Source: JANMEX01 sp031423755
GTDB taxonomy: Bacteria > Pseudomonadota > Alphaproteobacteria > Rhizobiales > Rhizobiaceae
Direction: 5' to 3'
DNA: 28,196 nucleotides
NCBI GenBank assembly: GCA_031423755.1
Contig: JANPGC010000093.1
Coordinates: 1 to 28,196, forward strand
Part shown: positions 1-8,464 of the stretch, piece by piece
How positions within the stretch are numbered: the stretch's first letter is position 1
Layout: each line of letters begins with the position of its first letter
The notes under the pieces: generated by a model
The model's database searches: none
What the model was told of the DNA's origin: nothing
The model's input: only the letters and a program-made list of their open reading frames with translations
Program-made: the position numbers and the translations under genes

Positions 1-44
1 CGATAAATCACATGATGAAATATTAATCAGAGACAATTTGCGAA

Positions 45-61
45 TGCACAGGCTTTGTGCG
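45..61 (+). promoter_or_regulatory. Candidate NtrC-binding site upstream of nirB
   Basis: The sequence TGCACAGGCTTTGTGCG contains GCAC-N7-GTGC, the core of the NtrC enhancer consensus (TGCAC-N7-GTGCA); only the last base departs from the dyad. It lies about 100 bp upstream of a sigma-54-type promoter, a normal distance for an enhancer-bound activator. Inference: the nitrate/nitrite operon is induced under nitrogen limitation by NtrC. Only one clear site is visible; NtrC enhancers are often paired, so a weaker second site may be missed. Confidence 0.6.
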
Positions 62-160
62 GTGCAAGAAAAATCAGCGTCTGCCTGAATCGTCAGCCAA
101 GTGCCTAAAAACAAAACAAAAACAGAGGATTAAAAGATTACTAACGCGTCACGCGCGTAG

Positions 161-176
161 TGGCATGGGGTTTGCT
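161..176 (+). promoter_or_regulatory. Sigma-54 (-24/-12) promoter of the nirB operon
   Basis: TGGCATGGGGTTTGCT matches the RpoN consensus TGGCACG-N4-TTGCW with one substitution (C to T in the first block). The invariant GG (162-163) and GC (174-175) are separated by exactly 10 bases. Transcription would start near 187, leaving a leader of about 55 nt before nirB. The pairing with the upstream NtrC-like dyad is what makes this call stronger than a motif hit alone. Confidence 0.7.
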
Positions 177-242
177 TTCATTTTACATAACGAACTTTGT
201 TGCAGTGCACAAAATTGTGTTCTCCATGGAGATACTTGTCGA

Positions 243-2690
243 ATGAAACAAAAACTAGTTATTATTGGAAACGGCATGGCACCGGGGCGGATGTTGGAAA
301 ATCTGCTTGAAGCATCGCCGGACGCCTACGACGTCACGATTTTCAACGCCGAGCCGCGCGTCAACTATGACCGCATAATGCTCTCGCCGGTGCTGTCGGG
401 CGAAAAGACGTTTGAGGAAATCATCATCCATGGCGATGGCTGGTATATCCAGAACAACATCACACTCTACAAGGGTCACAAGATCGTCGCCATCGACCGC
501 GCGGCTAAGAACGTCACATCTGATCATGGCGTGACAGAGCCGTATGACAAGCTTGTCATTGCCACCGGCTCCAACCCGTTCATCATCCCCGTTCCCGGCG
601 CAAACTTGCCGGGTGTTCTCTCCTACCGCGATCTCGACGATGTGCAGGCGATGGTGCTGGCAGCGCAGGCGCGTTCCAAGGCCATCGTCATCGGCGGTGG
701 CCTGCTGGGTCTGGAAGCGGCTGCGGGTCTCAAGGAACAGGGCATGGATGTCACCGTCATCCATGTCATGCCGACCTTGATGGAGCGGCAGCTCGATGCT
801 TCGGCGGGCTACCTGCTGCAGAAGCAGCTTGAAGACCGTGGCATCAAGGTGATGACCAAGGCCAACACCAAGCAGATCGTCGGTGAAAAGCGTGTCGAAG
901 GCATCGAGCTTGCGGACGGGACGATCATTCCGGCGACGCTTGTGGTCATGGCCGTCGGCATCCGCCCGAACAGCGCGATGGCCAAGGAAGCGGGCATTGA
1001 GGTCAACCGCGGCATTGTCGTCACCGACTATATGCAGACCAGCGACCCCGACATTTATTCGCTCGGCGAATGCGCTGAAGTCGGCGGGCAAGTTTATGGG
1101 CTTGTAGCTCCGCTCTATGACATGGCGCGCGTGCTGGCGGCGCGTTTGACCGGCGATACCGAGGCTGTGTTCAAGCCTGTCGATACGCCGACCAAGCTGA
1201 AGGTCACCGGCATCAACCTGTTCTCGCTCGGCGACTTTGCTGAAGGCGAGGACCGGCAGGAGATCGTGCTGCGCGATGCTGCGGCTGGCGTCTACAAGCG
1301 GGTGGTGCTGCGCGACAACAAGATCATCGGAACGGTGCTTTACGGCGAGACCGCTGATGGCGCATGGTTCAATGATCTGAAGAAGAAGCAGACTGACATC
1401 ACCGAAATGCGCGACACGCTCATCTTCGGTCAGGCCTATCAGGGAGGGTCCCCGCTGGACCCTACGGCGGCCGTTGCAGCATTACCGGATGACGCGGAAA
1501 TCTGCGGCTGCAACGGCGTTTGCAAGGGCAAGATCACAGGTGCAATCACCGCCAAGGGACTGACGTCGCTTGATGGCGTGCGGGCGCACACCAAGGCGTC
1601 GGCTTCTTGCGGTTCGTGCACAGGGCTTGTTGAACAGTTGCTGAAGGTAACGCTCGGCGATTCTTACAATCCAGCCGCTGTGACGCCGATGTGCGGCTGC
1701 ACGGATCTTGGCCATGATGATGTGCGCCGGCTCATCAAGGCCAAACAGCTCAAGACAATCCCGGCCGTTATGCAGGAGTTGCAATGGAAGACATCGTGCG
1801 GCTGCGCCAAGTGTCGACCGGCGCTGAACTATTATCTGGTCTGCGATTATCCAGGCGAATACGCCGACGACTATCAGTCGCGCTTCATCAATGAGCGCGC
1901 CCACGCCAATATCCAGAAGGACGGCACCTACTCCGTCGTGCCACGCATGTGGGGCGGGATGACGACCTCTGGCGAATTGCGCGCAATTGCTGACGTGGTG
2001 GACAAGTTTGCCATTCCCGCCGTCAAGGTCACCGGCGGCCAGCGCATTGATATGCTGGGCATCAAAAAGGAAGATTTGCCTGCAGTGTGGGCTGATTTGG
2101 GCAAGGCCGGGTTTGTCTCCGGACAGGCTTACGCCAAGGGATTGCGCACAGTGAAGACCTGCGTCGGTACCGACTGGTGCCGCTTTGGCACGCAGGATTC
2201 GACCGGACTTGGCATCCGCATTGAGAAGTTCATGTGGGGATCATGGACGCCTGCAAAAGTGAAAATGGGAGTGTCGGGATGCCCGCGAAATTGCGCGGAA
2301 GCGACATGCAAGGATGTTGGCGTGATCTGTGTGGACAGCGGCTACGAGATCCACTTCGCAGGTGCCGCCGGTCTCGACATCAAGGGCACGGAAGTGCTGG
2401 GACTGGTCAGATCAGAGGACGAGGCGCTCGAGCATATCGTGGCACTGACGCAGATGTACCGTGAGCAAGCCCGCTATCTTGAGCGCATCTACAAATGGGC
2501 CAAGCGCATCGGCATTGCCGAGATCAAAAAGCAGATCATGGACGATGCCGGCAAGCGGCAGGCCTATTTCGAGCGCTTTGTCTTCAGCCAGAAATTCGCG
2601 CAGGTTGATCCATGGTCCGAGCGGGTTTCGGGCGTTGACAAGCATGAGTTCCGCCCTCTGGCGACGCTTACTTTGGAGGCAGCGGAATGA
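243..2690 (+). CDS. nirB: Assimilatory nitrite reductase [NAD(P)H], large subunit
   Basis: A cytoplasmic flavo-iron-sulfur sirohaem enzyme of 815 aa that reduces nitrite to ammonium with NAD(P)H. In order: an FAD-binding Rossmann motif at the N-terminus (GNGMAPG near residue 9); an NAD-binding GGGLLG at 151-156; a BFD-type [2Fe-2S] domain with C421, C423, C456 and C459; a second cysteine cluster (C484, C486, C519, C521, C524); then the sirohaem/[4Fe-4S] domain with C640-x5-C646 and C680-x3-C684. All ligands expected of the family are present and the length is normal. The ATG at 243 is preferred because GGAGA lies 10 nt upstream and the protein then begins directly with the flavin fold. The frame stays open back to 57, but that stretch contains the sigma-54 promoter. 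The stop overlaps the nirD start. Confidence 0.96.
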   Translation: MKQKLVIIGNGMAPGRMLENLLEASPDAYDVTIFNAEPRVNYDRIMLSPVLSGEKTFEEIIIHGDGWYIQNNITLYKGHKIVAIDRAAKNVTSDHGVTEPYDKLVIATGSNPFIIPVPGANLPGVLSYRDLDDVQAMVLAAQARSKAIVIGGGLLGLEAAAGLKEQGMDVTVIHVMPTLMERQLDASAGYLLQKQLEDRGIKVMTKANTKQIVGEKRVEGIELADGTIIPATLVVMAVGIRPNSAMAKEAGIEVNRGIVVTDYMQTSDPDIYSLGECAEVGGQVYGLVAPLYDMARVLAARLTGDTEAVFKPVDTPTKLKVTGINLFSLGDFAEGEDRQEIVLRDAAAGVYKRVVLRDNKIIGTVLYGETADGAWFNDLKKKQTDITEMRDTLIFGQAYQGGSPLDPTAAVAALPDDAEICGCNGVCKGKITGAITAKGLTSLDGVRAHTKASASCGSCTGLVEQLLKVTLGDSYNPAAVTPMCGCTDLGHDDVRRLIKAKQLKTIPAVMQELQWKTSCGCAKCRPALNYYLVCDYPGEYADDYQSRFINERAHANIQKDGTYSVVPRMWGGMTTSGELRAIADVVDKFAIPAVKVTGGQRIDMLGIKKEDLPAVWADLGKAGFVSGQAYAKGLRTVKTCVGTDWCRFGTQDSTGLGIRIEKFMWGSWTPAKVKMGVSGCPRNCAEATCKDVGVICVDSGYEIHFAGAAGLDIKGTEVLGLVRSEDEALEHIVALTQMYREQARYLERIYKWAKRIGIAEIKKQIMDDAGKRQAYFERFVFSQKFAQVDPWSERVSGVDKHEFRPLATLTLEAAE

Positions 2691-3031
2691 ACGCCATGAC
2701 AAAACACTGGGTTCCCATCGGCAACCTTGAAGACATTCCGCTGCGCGGGGCGCGTTGCGTCAAGAACGGCGACATGACCATCGCGATCTTCCGTACTGCC
2801 GACAACAAAGTGTTTGCGATTGAGGACAGATGCCCGCACAAGAACGGGCCGCTCAGCCAAGGTATCGTGCATGACGGATGCGTCACCTGCCCTTTGCATA
2901 ATTGGGTGATCTCTCTTGAAACCGGCAAGGCGCAGGGCGCGGATGAGGGTGCGACACGGATTTTTCCAATCCGCTTGGATGGCAATGCGATCTTGCTTGG
3001 ACTTGGTATCGGGCTTGGGACCGGGGCTTGA
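2687..3031 (+). CDS. nirD: Nitrite reductase [NAD(P)H], small subunit (Rieske-type)
   Basis: A 114 aa small subunit that partners NirB in reducing nitrite to ammonium. It has the Rieske fold, and the cluster ligands are intact: C49-P-H51 and C68-P-L-H71. Some NirD proteins have lost these ligands, so this one may truly carry a [2Fe-2S] centre. It starts at an ATG that overlaps the nirB stop codon (ATGA-type overlap), which implies translational coupling and equal subunit supply. The stop lies two bases before the nasA ATG. Length is typical of the family. Confidence 0.95.
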   Translation: MNAMTKHWVPIGNLEDIPLRGARCVKNGDMTIAIFRTADNKVFAIEDRCPHKNGPLSQGIVHDGCVTCPLHNWVISLETGKAQGADEGATRIFPIRLDGNAILLGLGIGLGTGA

Positions 3032-3033
3032 GG

Positions 3034-5706
3034 ATGACCCCGGAGGTTGGCGTCGTCACCACCAAAACCACGTGCCCCTATTGCGGTGTGGGCTGCGGTG
3101 TGCTGGCGACGCCAAGGGCGGACGGAACTGTTGAAATCAAGGGCGATCCTGACCATCCGGCGAACTTCGGGCGCTTGTGCTCCAAGGGTTCGGCGTTGGG
3201 CGAAACGATGGCGCTTGATGAACGTCTGCTTTACCCCGAGATTGAAAACAACCAGGTCGGCTGGGGCGAGGCGCTTGATCTGGTGGCGGCAAAATTCTCT
3301 GAGGCCATCCGCGATTTTGGTCCTGACAGCGTGGCCTTTTATGCTTCGGGCCAGATGCTGACCGAGGACTATTACGCCGCCAACAAGCTGATGAAGGGCT
3401 TCATCGGCACGGCCAACATCGATACCAACTCGCGGCTGTGCATGGCGTCCTCTGTTGCCGGTCACAAGCGGGCGTTCGGGTCGGATACTGTGCCTGGCAC
3501 TTACGAAGATCTGGAACTGGCTGATCTCATTGTGCTGGTCGGCTCCAATCTCGCGTGGTGCCATCCGGTGCTTTACCAGCGCATTGCTGCGGCCAAAGAG
3601 CTCCGCCCGCAGATGAAGATCGTTCTCATCGACCCGCGCCGGACCATGAGTGCAGACATTGCAGACTTGCATTTGCCGATCAAACCGGATGGAGATGTGG
3701 CGTTGTTTTTGGGGCTGCTTGGCCATCTGGCGGCAGCCGGGAAGACCGACCGGCGTTACGTTGAGAACTACGTTTCGGGAATGGATGAGGCTGTCGCCGC
3801 TGCGCCACGTTTTGCAGACTTGTTGGCACTCACCGGACTTGCGTCCGAAGCGCTTGCCCAGTTTTTCGATCTTTTCGCCAACACCGAGAAAGCCGTTACG
3901 GTATTCAGTCAAGGCGTAAACCAGTCTGCCTCTGGGACCGACAAGGTCAACGCGATCATCAGTTGCCATTTGGCTACGGGCCGTATCGGCAGACCGGGCA
4001 TGGGACCGTTTTCTGTGACCGGCCAGCCAAATGCGATGGGTGGGCGGGAGGTTGGCGGGCTCGCCAATATGCTTGCAGCACACATGGACATCGAGAACGT
4101 CCGGCATCGCGACATCGTGCAGACCTTCTGGAATGCGCCAACAATCGCGACCAAGCCTGGCCTCAAGGCCGTGGACATGTTCAAGGCTGTGGCAGACGGG
4201 CGCATCAAGGCGCTTTGGATCATGGCGACCAACCCGGTGGATTCGCTGCCGGACGCGGACGCGGTGCGAGAAGCGATCAAGGCTTGTCCATTTGTTGTCG
4301 TCTCCGATGTTTCTGCGCGAACCGACACAATTGTCCACGCCACAGTGAAGCTGCCTGCCGCCGCCTGGGGCGAGAAGGACGGCACGGTCACCAACTCCGA
4401 GCGCCGAATTTCGCGCCAGCGCGGATTTCTCGAATTACCCGGCGATGCGCGGCCGGACTGGTGGCATGTGGCAGAAGTTGCCAAGCGCATGGGACATGTC
4501 GCGGCGTTCGACTGGCATCGCCCATCAGAGATATTTGCCGAGCATGCGGCGCTTTCCGGTGTCGAAAACCATGGAGCGCGTGATTTTGACATTTCCGCAC
4601 ATGCTTCCATTTCGCCTGCCGGATATGATGGGTTGCGCCCGTTTCAATGGCCCCTGCCCGCCGGTGCAGCATCGACGACGGGTGAGCGCTTTTTTGCGAA
4701 CGGCAACTTTTTTACCGCCGACCGCAAGGCCCGCGCTGTTGCGGTCGCTCTGCCGATGCAAACTGTGGCATCGCAAGACTATCCTTTCACCCTCAACACC
4801 GGGCGCATCCGCGACCAGTGGCACACCATGACGCGCACCGGCCAGAGCCCGCGACTGTCGCAGCATATGGCTGAACCATTCTGCGAAATTCATCCGTCGG
4901 ATGCTGCGCGATTGGGCATTTCGGATGCGTCACTGGTTGAAGTCGAAAATCAATTTGGGCGGGCAGTTCTGCGTGCACTCATCACGCTGCGCCAGCAGAT
5001 TGGCTCGGTGTTCGTACCGATGCACTGGAGCGGCGAATATGCGTCAGCAGCGCGCATCGATACGCTGGTTGCGCCGGTGGTCGATCCGGTGTCCGGCCAA
5101 CCTGCGTCCAAGAATGTTCCGGTTGCCGTCCGCCCCTTTGCTGCTGCGCAGTTCGGATTTGCGGTGCTGTCCGAGCGTCCCGCCGAAATCAACGCGGCCT
5201 ATTGGGCAGTGGCCAAGGCCATTGACGGCTGGCGGGTGGAGTTGGCTTTCGAGACACCAGTCGAAGATCTTGATGCTTTTGCGCGCCTGCTGTTTGGCTC
5301 CGTTGAGAACGACCAGACAATCAGCTACCGCGACGCGGCCAGCGGGCAAGAACGCGTGGCGGCATTTGCCGGAACAAGGTTGCGCGGCGCGCTGTTCCTC
5401 GGCCCGCAGCCTGTTGCTGTCTCGCGCACGATGCTTGCCAATGAGCTGAAGTCCGAGTTTGCAGACCCTCGAGAACGCTTCCGCATCATTGCCGGAAAGC
5501 CGGGTGCCGCGCAGCCGGACAAGGGCGCGATTGTCTGCTCGTGCTTTTCGGTCGGCGCAAACGAAATCAACGCTGTCATCCGTTCCGGCCAATGCTGCAC
5601 GGTCGCATCCGTTGGTGATGTGTTGAAAGCTGGAAACAATTGCGGCTCGTGCCGCGCCGAAATCGGGAGCATGATCCATGCCCATCAACCCATCGCAGCA
5701 GAATAG
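3034..5706 (+). CDS. nasA: Assimilatory nitrate reductase, catalytic (molybdopterin) subunit
   Basis: A cytoplasmic molybdenum enzyme of 890 aa that reduces nitrate to nitrite, feeding NirBD. The N-terminal [4Fe-4S] motif is C14-x2-C17-x3-C21-x27-C49, followed by the molybdopterin oxidoreductase body and the C-terminal dinucleotide-binding domain (around residues 575-690). A BFD-like [2Fe-2S] domain closes the protein (C835, C837, C870, C873), as in the NasA type that takes electrons without a separate NarH-like subunit. No Tat signal is visible, which agrees with an assimilatory cytosolic role. ATG 3034 is chosen; a TTG at 3028 that overlaps the nirD stop would add two residues. The 3' end overlaps the next gene by 29 bp. 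No nitrate transporter is in view; it would have to lie elsewhere. Confidence 0.95.
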   Translation: MTPEVGVVTTKTTCPYCGVGCGVLATPRADGTVEIKGDPDHPANFGRLCSKGSALGETMALDERLLYPEIENNQVGWGEALDLVAAKFSEAIRDFGPDSVAFYASGQMLTEDYYAANKLMKGFIGTANIDTNSRLCMASSVAGHKRAFGSDTVPGTYEDLELADLIVLVGSNLAWCHPVLYQRIAAAKELRPQMKIVLIDPRRTMSADIADLHLPIKPDGDVALFLGLLGHLAAAGKTDRRYVENYVSGMDEAVAAAPRFADLLALTGLASEALAQFFDLFANTEKAVTVFSQGVNQSASGTDKVNAIISCHLATGRIGRPGMGPFSVTGQPNAMGGREVGGLANMLAAHMDIENVRHRDIVQTFWNAPTIATKPGLKAVDMFKAVADGRIKALWIMATNPVDSLPDADAVREAIKACPFVVVSDVSARTDTIVHATVKLPAAAWGEKDGTVTNSERRISRQRGFLELPGDARPDWWHVAEVAKRMGHVAAFDWHRPSEIFAEHAALSGVENHGARDFDISAHASISPAGYDGLRPFQWPLPAGAASTTGERFFANGNFFTADRKARAVAVALPMQTVASQDYPFTLNTGRIRDQWHTMTRTGQSPRLSQHMAEPFCEIHPSDAARLGISDASLVEVENQFGRAVLRALITLRQQIGSVFVPMHWSGEYASAARIDTLVAPVVDPVSGQPASKNVPVAVRPFAAAQFGFAVLSERPAEINAAYWAVAKAIDGWRVELAFETPVEDLDAFARLLFGSVENDQTISYRDAASGQERVAAFAGTRLRGALFLGPQPVAVSRTMLANELKSEFADPRERFRIIAGKPGAAQPDKGAIVCSCFSVGANEINAVIRSGQCCTVASVGDVLKAGNNCGSCRAEIGSMIHAHQPIAAE

Positions 5707-6787
5707 GCGCGGACCAGCCGCATCCGCGCGCATCGGCGCTCTGGCGACGCTGCCGGTGTTTTTCGATCTCAAGGACAAGCCTGTGCTGCTGATTGGCGGC
5801 ACGGAAGCGGCGGCTTGGAAGGCAGAACTGCTGGCCGCGACGGGCGCAAATGTCGAAGTGCATGCGCCGGATTTTTGCGCCGGAATGCAGGAGCTTGCTG
5901 CACGAACGGACTTGAACGGGCGGATCGTCCTCGTTGCGCAGCCATGGTCGATCAAGGCGCTTTCCGGCAAGGTGCTCGTCGTCGGCGACGCGGAGAGCGA
6001 AGGCGAGGCAAAAGCGATATTCTGCGCTGCAAGGGCTGCTGGCGTTCCGGTGAATGTGATCGATAAGCCCGCTTATTGCACGTTCAAATTCGGAACCATC
6101 GTCAACCGTTCGCCGGTCGTTATCGGCATCTCCACGGATGGGGCCGCGCCTGTGCTTGGTCAAGCCATCCGCACGCGCATCGAGGCGCTGCTTCCAGCGT
6201 CGCTGGCGCAATGGGCACAGTTGGCGCAGGACATCCGAATGATTGTTTTGCAGCGCCTTGCCACCGGTCCCGAGCGCCGACGGTTCTGGTCGAGGTTTGC
6301 CAATCTTGCATTCGGGCCTTTCTCTGAACCGGACTTGTGGCAGACAGATTTGACCGGTACCGCTTCCGGGCGTGTGACCATCTTGAAGGCCCCGCATCGC
6401 GATCCCGGTCATTTGACATTGAACGCCGTGCGGCAGTTGCAGGGCGCGGATGCGATCTACTTCGATTGTCGGGTCGAACCAGCGGTGCTGGATCATGCAC
6501 GGCGCGAGGCCGCGCGGCACAGTTTGGAGAGTGCGCGCGCTGCGCCGCTGGGCGGAATTGCAGAGGCGATCCAGCTGTCCGTAGACCGGGGCGAGCATGT
6601 CGTGCTTGTCCGCGCTGGCGGGCAAGTTGGCAAGACATCCGTGGATCGACTCGCGGACCAACTGGAGACTATGGGCGTCGCGATTTGCAAGGGCGGCGGC
6701 GTGGCGGCGGCGCCGAAACGCTCGACAGATGTCAGTCGGCCAGCGCGCCCGCAGCAACGTGGCATCGATCATTCCCTGCAGGGATGA
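5678..6787 (+). CDS. cysG: Siroheme synthase: precorrin-2 dehydrogenase/ferrochelatase with a degenerate, truncated methyltransferase half
   Basis: A 369 aa protein that should make sirohaem, the prosthetic group of NirB. Residues ~24-185 are the CysG N-terminal module: a dinucleotide-binding GGTEAA (40-45), the conserved N-V-I-D block with D129 at the position of the catalytic aspartate of enterobacterial CysG, and the S-T-D-G-A-A-P-V-L segment. The remainder resembles only the first half of uroporphyrinogen-III methyltransferase (L-T-L-N-A-V-R-Q-L-Q-G-A-D around 250-265). The GAGPGD loop is replaced by K-A-P-H-R-D, the SAM-binding glycine stretch is not recognisable, and the protein stops where half the domain should remain. 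GGGAG lies 8 nt before the ATG inside the end of nasA. A near-palindrome (6768-6788) spans the stop. Methylation of uroporphyrinogen III probably comes from another gene. Confidence 0.85.
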   Translation: MPINPSQQNRRGPAASARIGALATLPVFFDLKDKPVLLIGGTEAAAWKAELLAATGANVEVHAPDFCAGMQELAARTDLNGRIVLVAQPWSIKALSGKVLVVGDAESEGEAKAIFCAARAAGVPVNVIDKPAYCTFKFGTIVNRSPVVIGISTDGAAPVLGQAIRTRIEALLPASLAQWAQLAQDIRMIVLQRLATGPERRRFWSRFANLAFGPFSEPDLWQTDLTGTASGRVTILKAPHRDPGHLTLNAVRQLQGADAIYFDCRVEPAVLDHARREAARHSLESARAAPLGGIAEAIQLSVDRGEHVVLVRAGGQVGKTSVDRLADQLETMGVAICKGGGVAAAPKRSTDVSRPARPQQRGIDHSLQG

Positions 6788-6851
6788 TTGGCTGCGCAAT
6801 GCCGAAGATCCGTGATACGACGATTGCCATCAACGACAGAGGTGGCCAGTC

Positions 6852-7679
6852 ATGCGAAGCGAGCTTGCGATTTTCAGTCTTGATACCGGAACTGTCACTT
6901 CTGTCCTGAAGAGTGATCTTCACATTGAGGCCCCGAATTGGTCCCCCAATGGCGAATTTCTTGTCATCAATGGTGGCGGGCAGCTTTTCCGCGTTGATTT
7001 GAAAACGCCAGGGATGGTCATGATCGACACTGGCTTTGCCAGCCATTGCAACAATGACCATGGCATATCACCAGACGGCACGATGCTGGTGATCAGCGAT
7101 TCAGGCGAGCCTGCCGGAAGCCGGATTTACACGCTGCCCATCGGAGGAGGCAAGCCGCGCCTGGCGCAAGGCGCGTCACCATCCTACTGGCATGGCTGGT
7201 CGCCGGACGGGAAAACACTTGCCTACGTCGCCAAGCGCGCCTCCACATTTCAGGTCTTCACCTGTCCGGTTGACGGCGGCGATGAAACGCAGGTTACGTT
7301 TGATTTCGACCATTGCGACGGGCCGGACTATTCATCCGATGGGCAATGGATATGGTTCAACGGCGAGAAGGCCGGATCGGTTCAGCTTTGGCGCGTGCAT
7401 CCGGATGGAAGCGGGCTTCAACAGATGACCAATGACGAACGGGTCAACTGGTTTCCGCATCCGTCACCTGACGGAAAACACATATTGTATCTCGCCTACG
7501 AGGGCGGCACGAACGGTCATCCTGCGGATCGCAACGTCGAATTGCGGCTGATGCCATCGTCCGGCGGAGCGGCGCGTGCGCTGCTCTTGCTCAATGGCGG
7601 ACAGGGCACGATCAATGTGCCGTGTTGGTCGCCGGACAGCCGGGAGTTTGCGTTTGTCCGCTATGCGCCTATGACATGA
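6852..7679 (+). CDS. TolB-like six-repeat beta-propeller protein, cytosolic
   Basis: 275 aa, with six evenly spaced PD40/TolB-type repeats whose cores are W-S-P-N-G (30-34), I-S-P-D-G (72-76), W-S-P-D-G (116-120), Y-S-S-D-G (160-164), P-S-P-D-G (204-208) and W-S-P-D-S (259-263). This suggests a complete six-bladed propeller with almost nothing else. Unlike true TolB it has no signal peptide and no N-terminal TolB domain, so a Tol-Pal role is unlikely; a cytoplasmic binding or enzyme-like role is possible (oligogalacturonate lyase has a related fold), but no catalytic set is recognised. AGAGGTGG precedes the ATG by about 6 nt. It follows cysG by 64 bp and may be read through from the nitrate operon. 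Its last 11 bases overlap the convergent dehydrogenase gene. Confidence 0.75.
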   Translation: MRSELAIFSLDTGTVTSVLKSDLHIEAPNWSPNGEFLVINGGGQLFRVDLKTPGMVMIDTGFASHCNNDHGISPDGTMLVISDSGEPAGSRIYTLPIGGGKPRLAQGASPSYWHGWSPDGKTLAYVAKRASTFQVFTCPVDGGDETQVTFDFDHCDGPDYSSDGQWIWFNGEKAGSVQLWRVHPDGSGLQQMTNDERVNWFPHPSPDGKHILYLAYEGGTNGHPADRNVELRLMPSSGGAARALLLLNGGQGTINVPCWSPDSREFAFVRYAPMT

Positions 7680-8454
7680 TCAGGCCGCCATCGACGTTGA
7701 TGGTCTGCCCAGTGATGTACGACGCGTCGTTTGAGGCGAGGAATGCGACGAGGCCCGAAACATCTTCGCCGGAACCGGCGCGGGCCATCGGGATGTTTTT
7801 GACCCACTCGGCCATCAACTCGCCCGGCTTATAGTCGCCCATCAATTTGCCCCACGCCGCGTCATTGTAGGCCCACATGTCGGTATCGATAATGCCGGGG
7901 CAGATGGCGTTGACAGTAATGTTTTCCTTGGCGACTTCCTTGGCAAGGCTCTGGGTAATGCCGACAACGCCAAACTTTGAGGCTGCATAGTGCGGCGTGA
8001 AGATGAAGCCTTGCCGCGCCTGGCCAGACGCGGTGTTGATCAACCGCCCGCCGCGACCGTGCCTTCGCATGCGAATGATGGCCTCTTGGCAGCACAGGAA
8101 AACGCCCTTGGTGTTGACGTCCATGACCTTGTCCCACTCGGCCTCGGTCATATCCTCGATGCGGGCGATGGTGATCACGCCAGCATTCTGTATGGAGATA
8201 TCAACGCTGCCGAACTTGTCTTCGGCCAGATCATAGAGCCGTTTGACGTCGTCTTTCTTCGTGACATCCATGCGAATATACGCAACCTTTGCACCCGATT
8301 TCTCGAGCGTTGCGGCGACGTCTTCCACCTTGGCGTCTATCGCCGAGACGACAATGCTCGCGCCTTCAGCGGCAAAACGCTTGGCCATCGCCGCACCAAT
8401 GCCACCGGACGCGCCGGTGATGACGACCGTTTTGCCGTCGAGACGTCCAGTCAT
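7669..8454 (-). CDS. Short-chain dehydrogenase/reductase (classical SDR, sugar or polyol type)
   Basis: A 261 aa NAD(P)-dependent oxidoreductase of the classical SDR family. The cofactor motif T-G-A-S-G-G-I-G is at 13-20, N-A-G at 90-92, and the catalytic tetrad N114, S143, Y156, K160 is intact. The P-G-I-I-D-T-D-M-W stretch and overall length resemble polyol or acetoin-type dehydrogenases (sorbitol, ribitol, butanediol), but substrate cannot be read from sequence. It is the last gene of the leftward transporter operon. AAGGAG stands 6 nt before the ATG, and the stop codon of the preceding dehydrogenase overlaps that ribosome site (TAAGGAG), so the two are probably coupled. Inference: it oxidises or reduces the imported substrate or an intermediate. 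Confidence 0.9.
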   Translation of the reverse strand: MTGRLDGKTVVITGASGGIGAAMAKRFAAEGASIVVSAIDAKVEDVAATLEKSGAKVAYIRMDVTKKDDVKRLYDLAEDKFGSVDISIQNAGVITIARIEDMTEAEWDKVMDVNTKGVFLCCQEAIIRMRRHGRGGRLINTASGQARQGFIFTPHYAASKFGVVGITQSLAKEVAKENITVNAICPGIIDTDMWAYNDAAWGKLMGDYKPGELMAEWVKNIPMARAGSGEDVSGLVAFLASNDASYITGQTINVDGGLIMS

Positions 8455-8464
8455 TCAAATCTCC

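Noticed and set aside
57..242. Upstream in-frame extension of nirB (62 extra residues)
   Set aside because: It contains the sigma-54 promoter, has no NirB family character, and a good ribosome site precedes the ATG at 243.
243..2690. Reading nirB as a sulfite reductase subunit
   Set aside because: The N-terminal NAD(P)H/FAD reductase fused to BFD domains, the nirD partner and the nasA neighbour are specific for assimilatory nitrite reductase.
2668..4338. 556-codon open frame on the minus strand opposite nirD and nasA
   Set aside because: It is the antisense of two well-supported genes. Long antisense frames are expected from the GC-rich third positions, and the translation (rich in His, Arg and Gln) has no recognisable domain.
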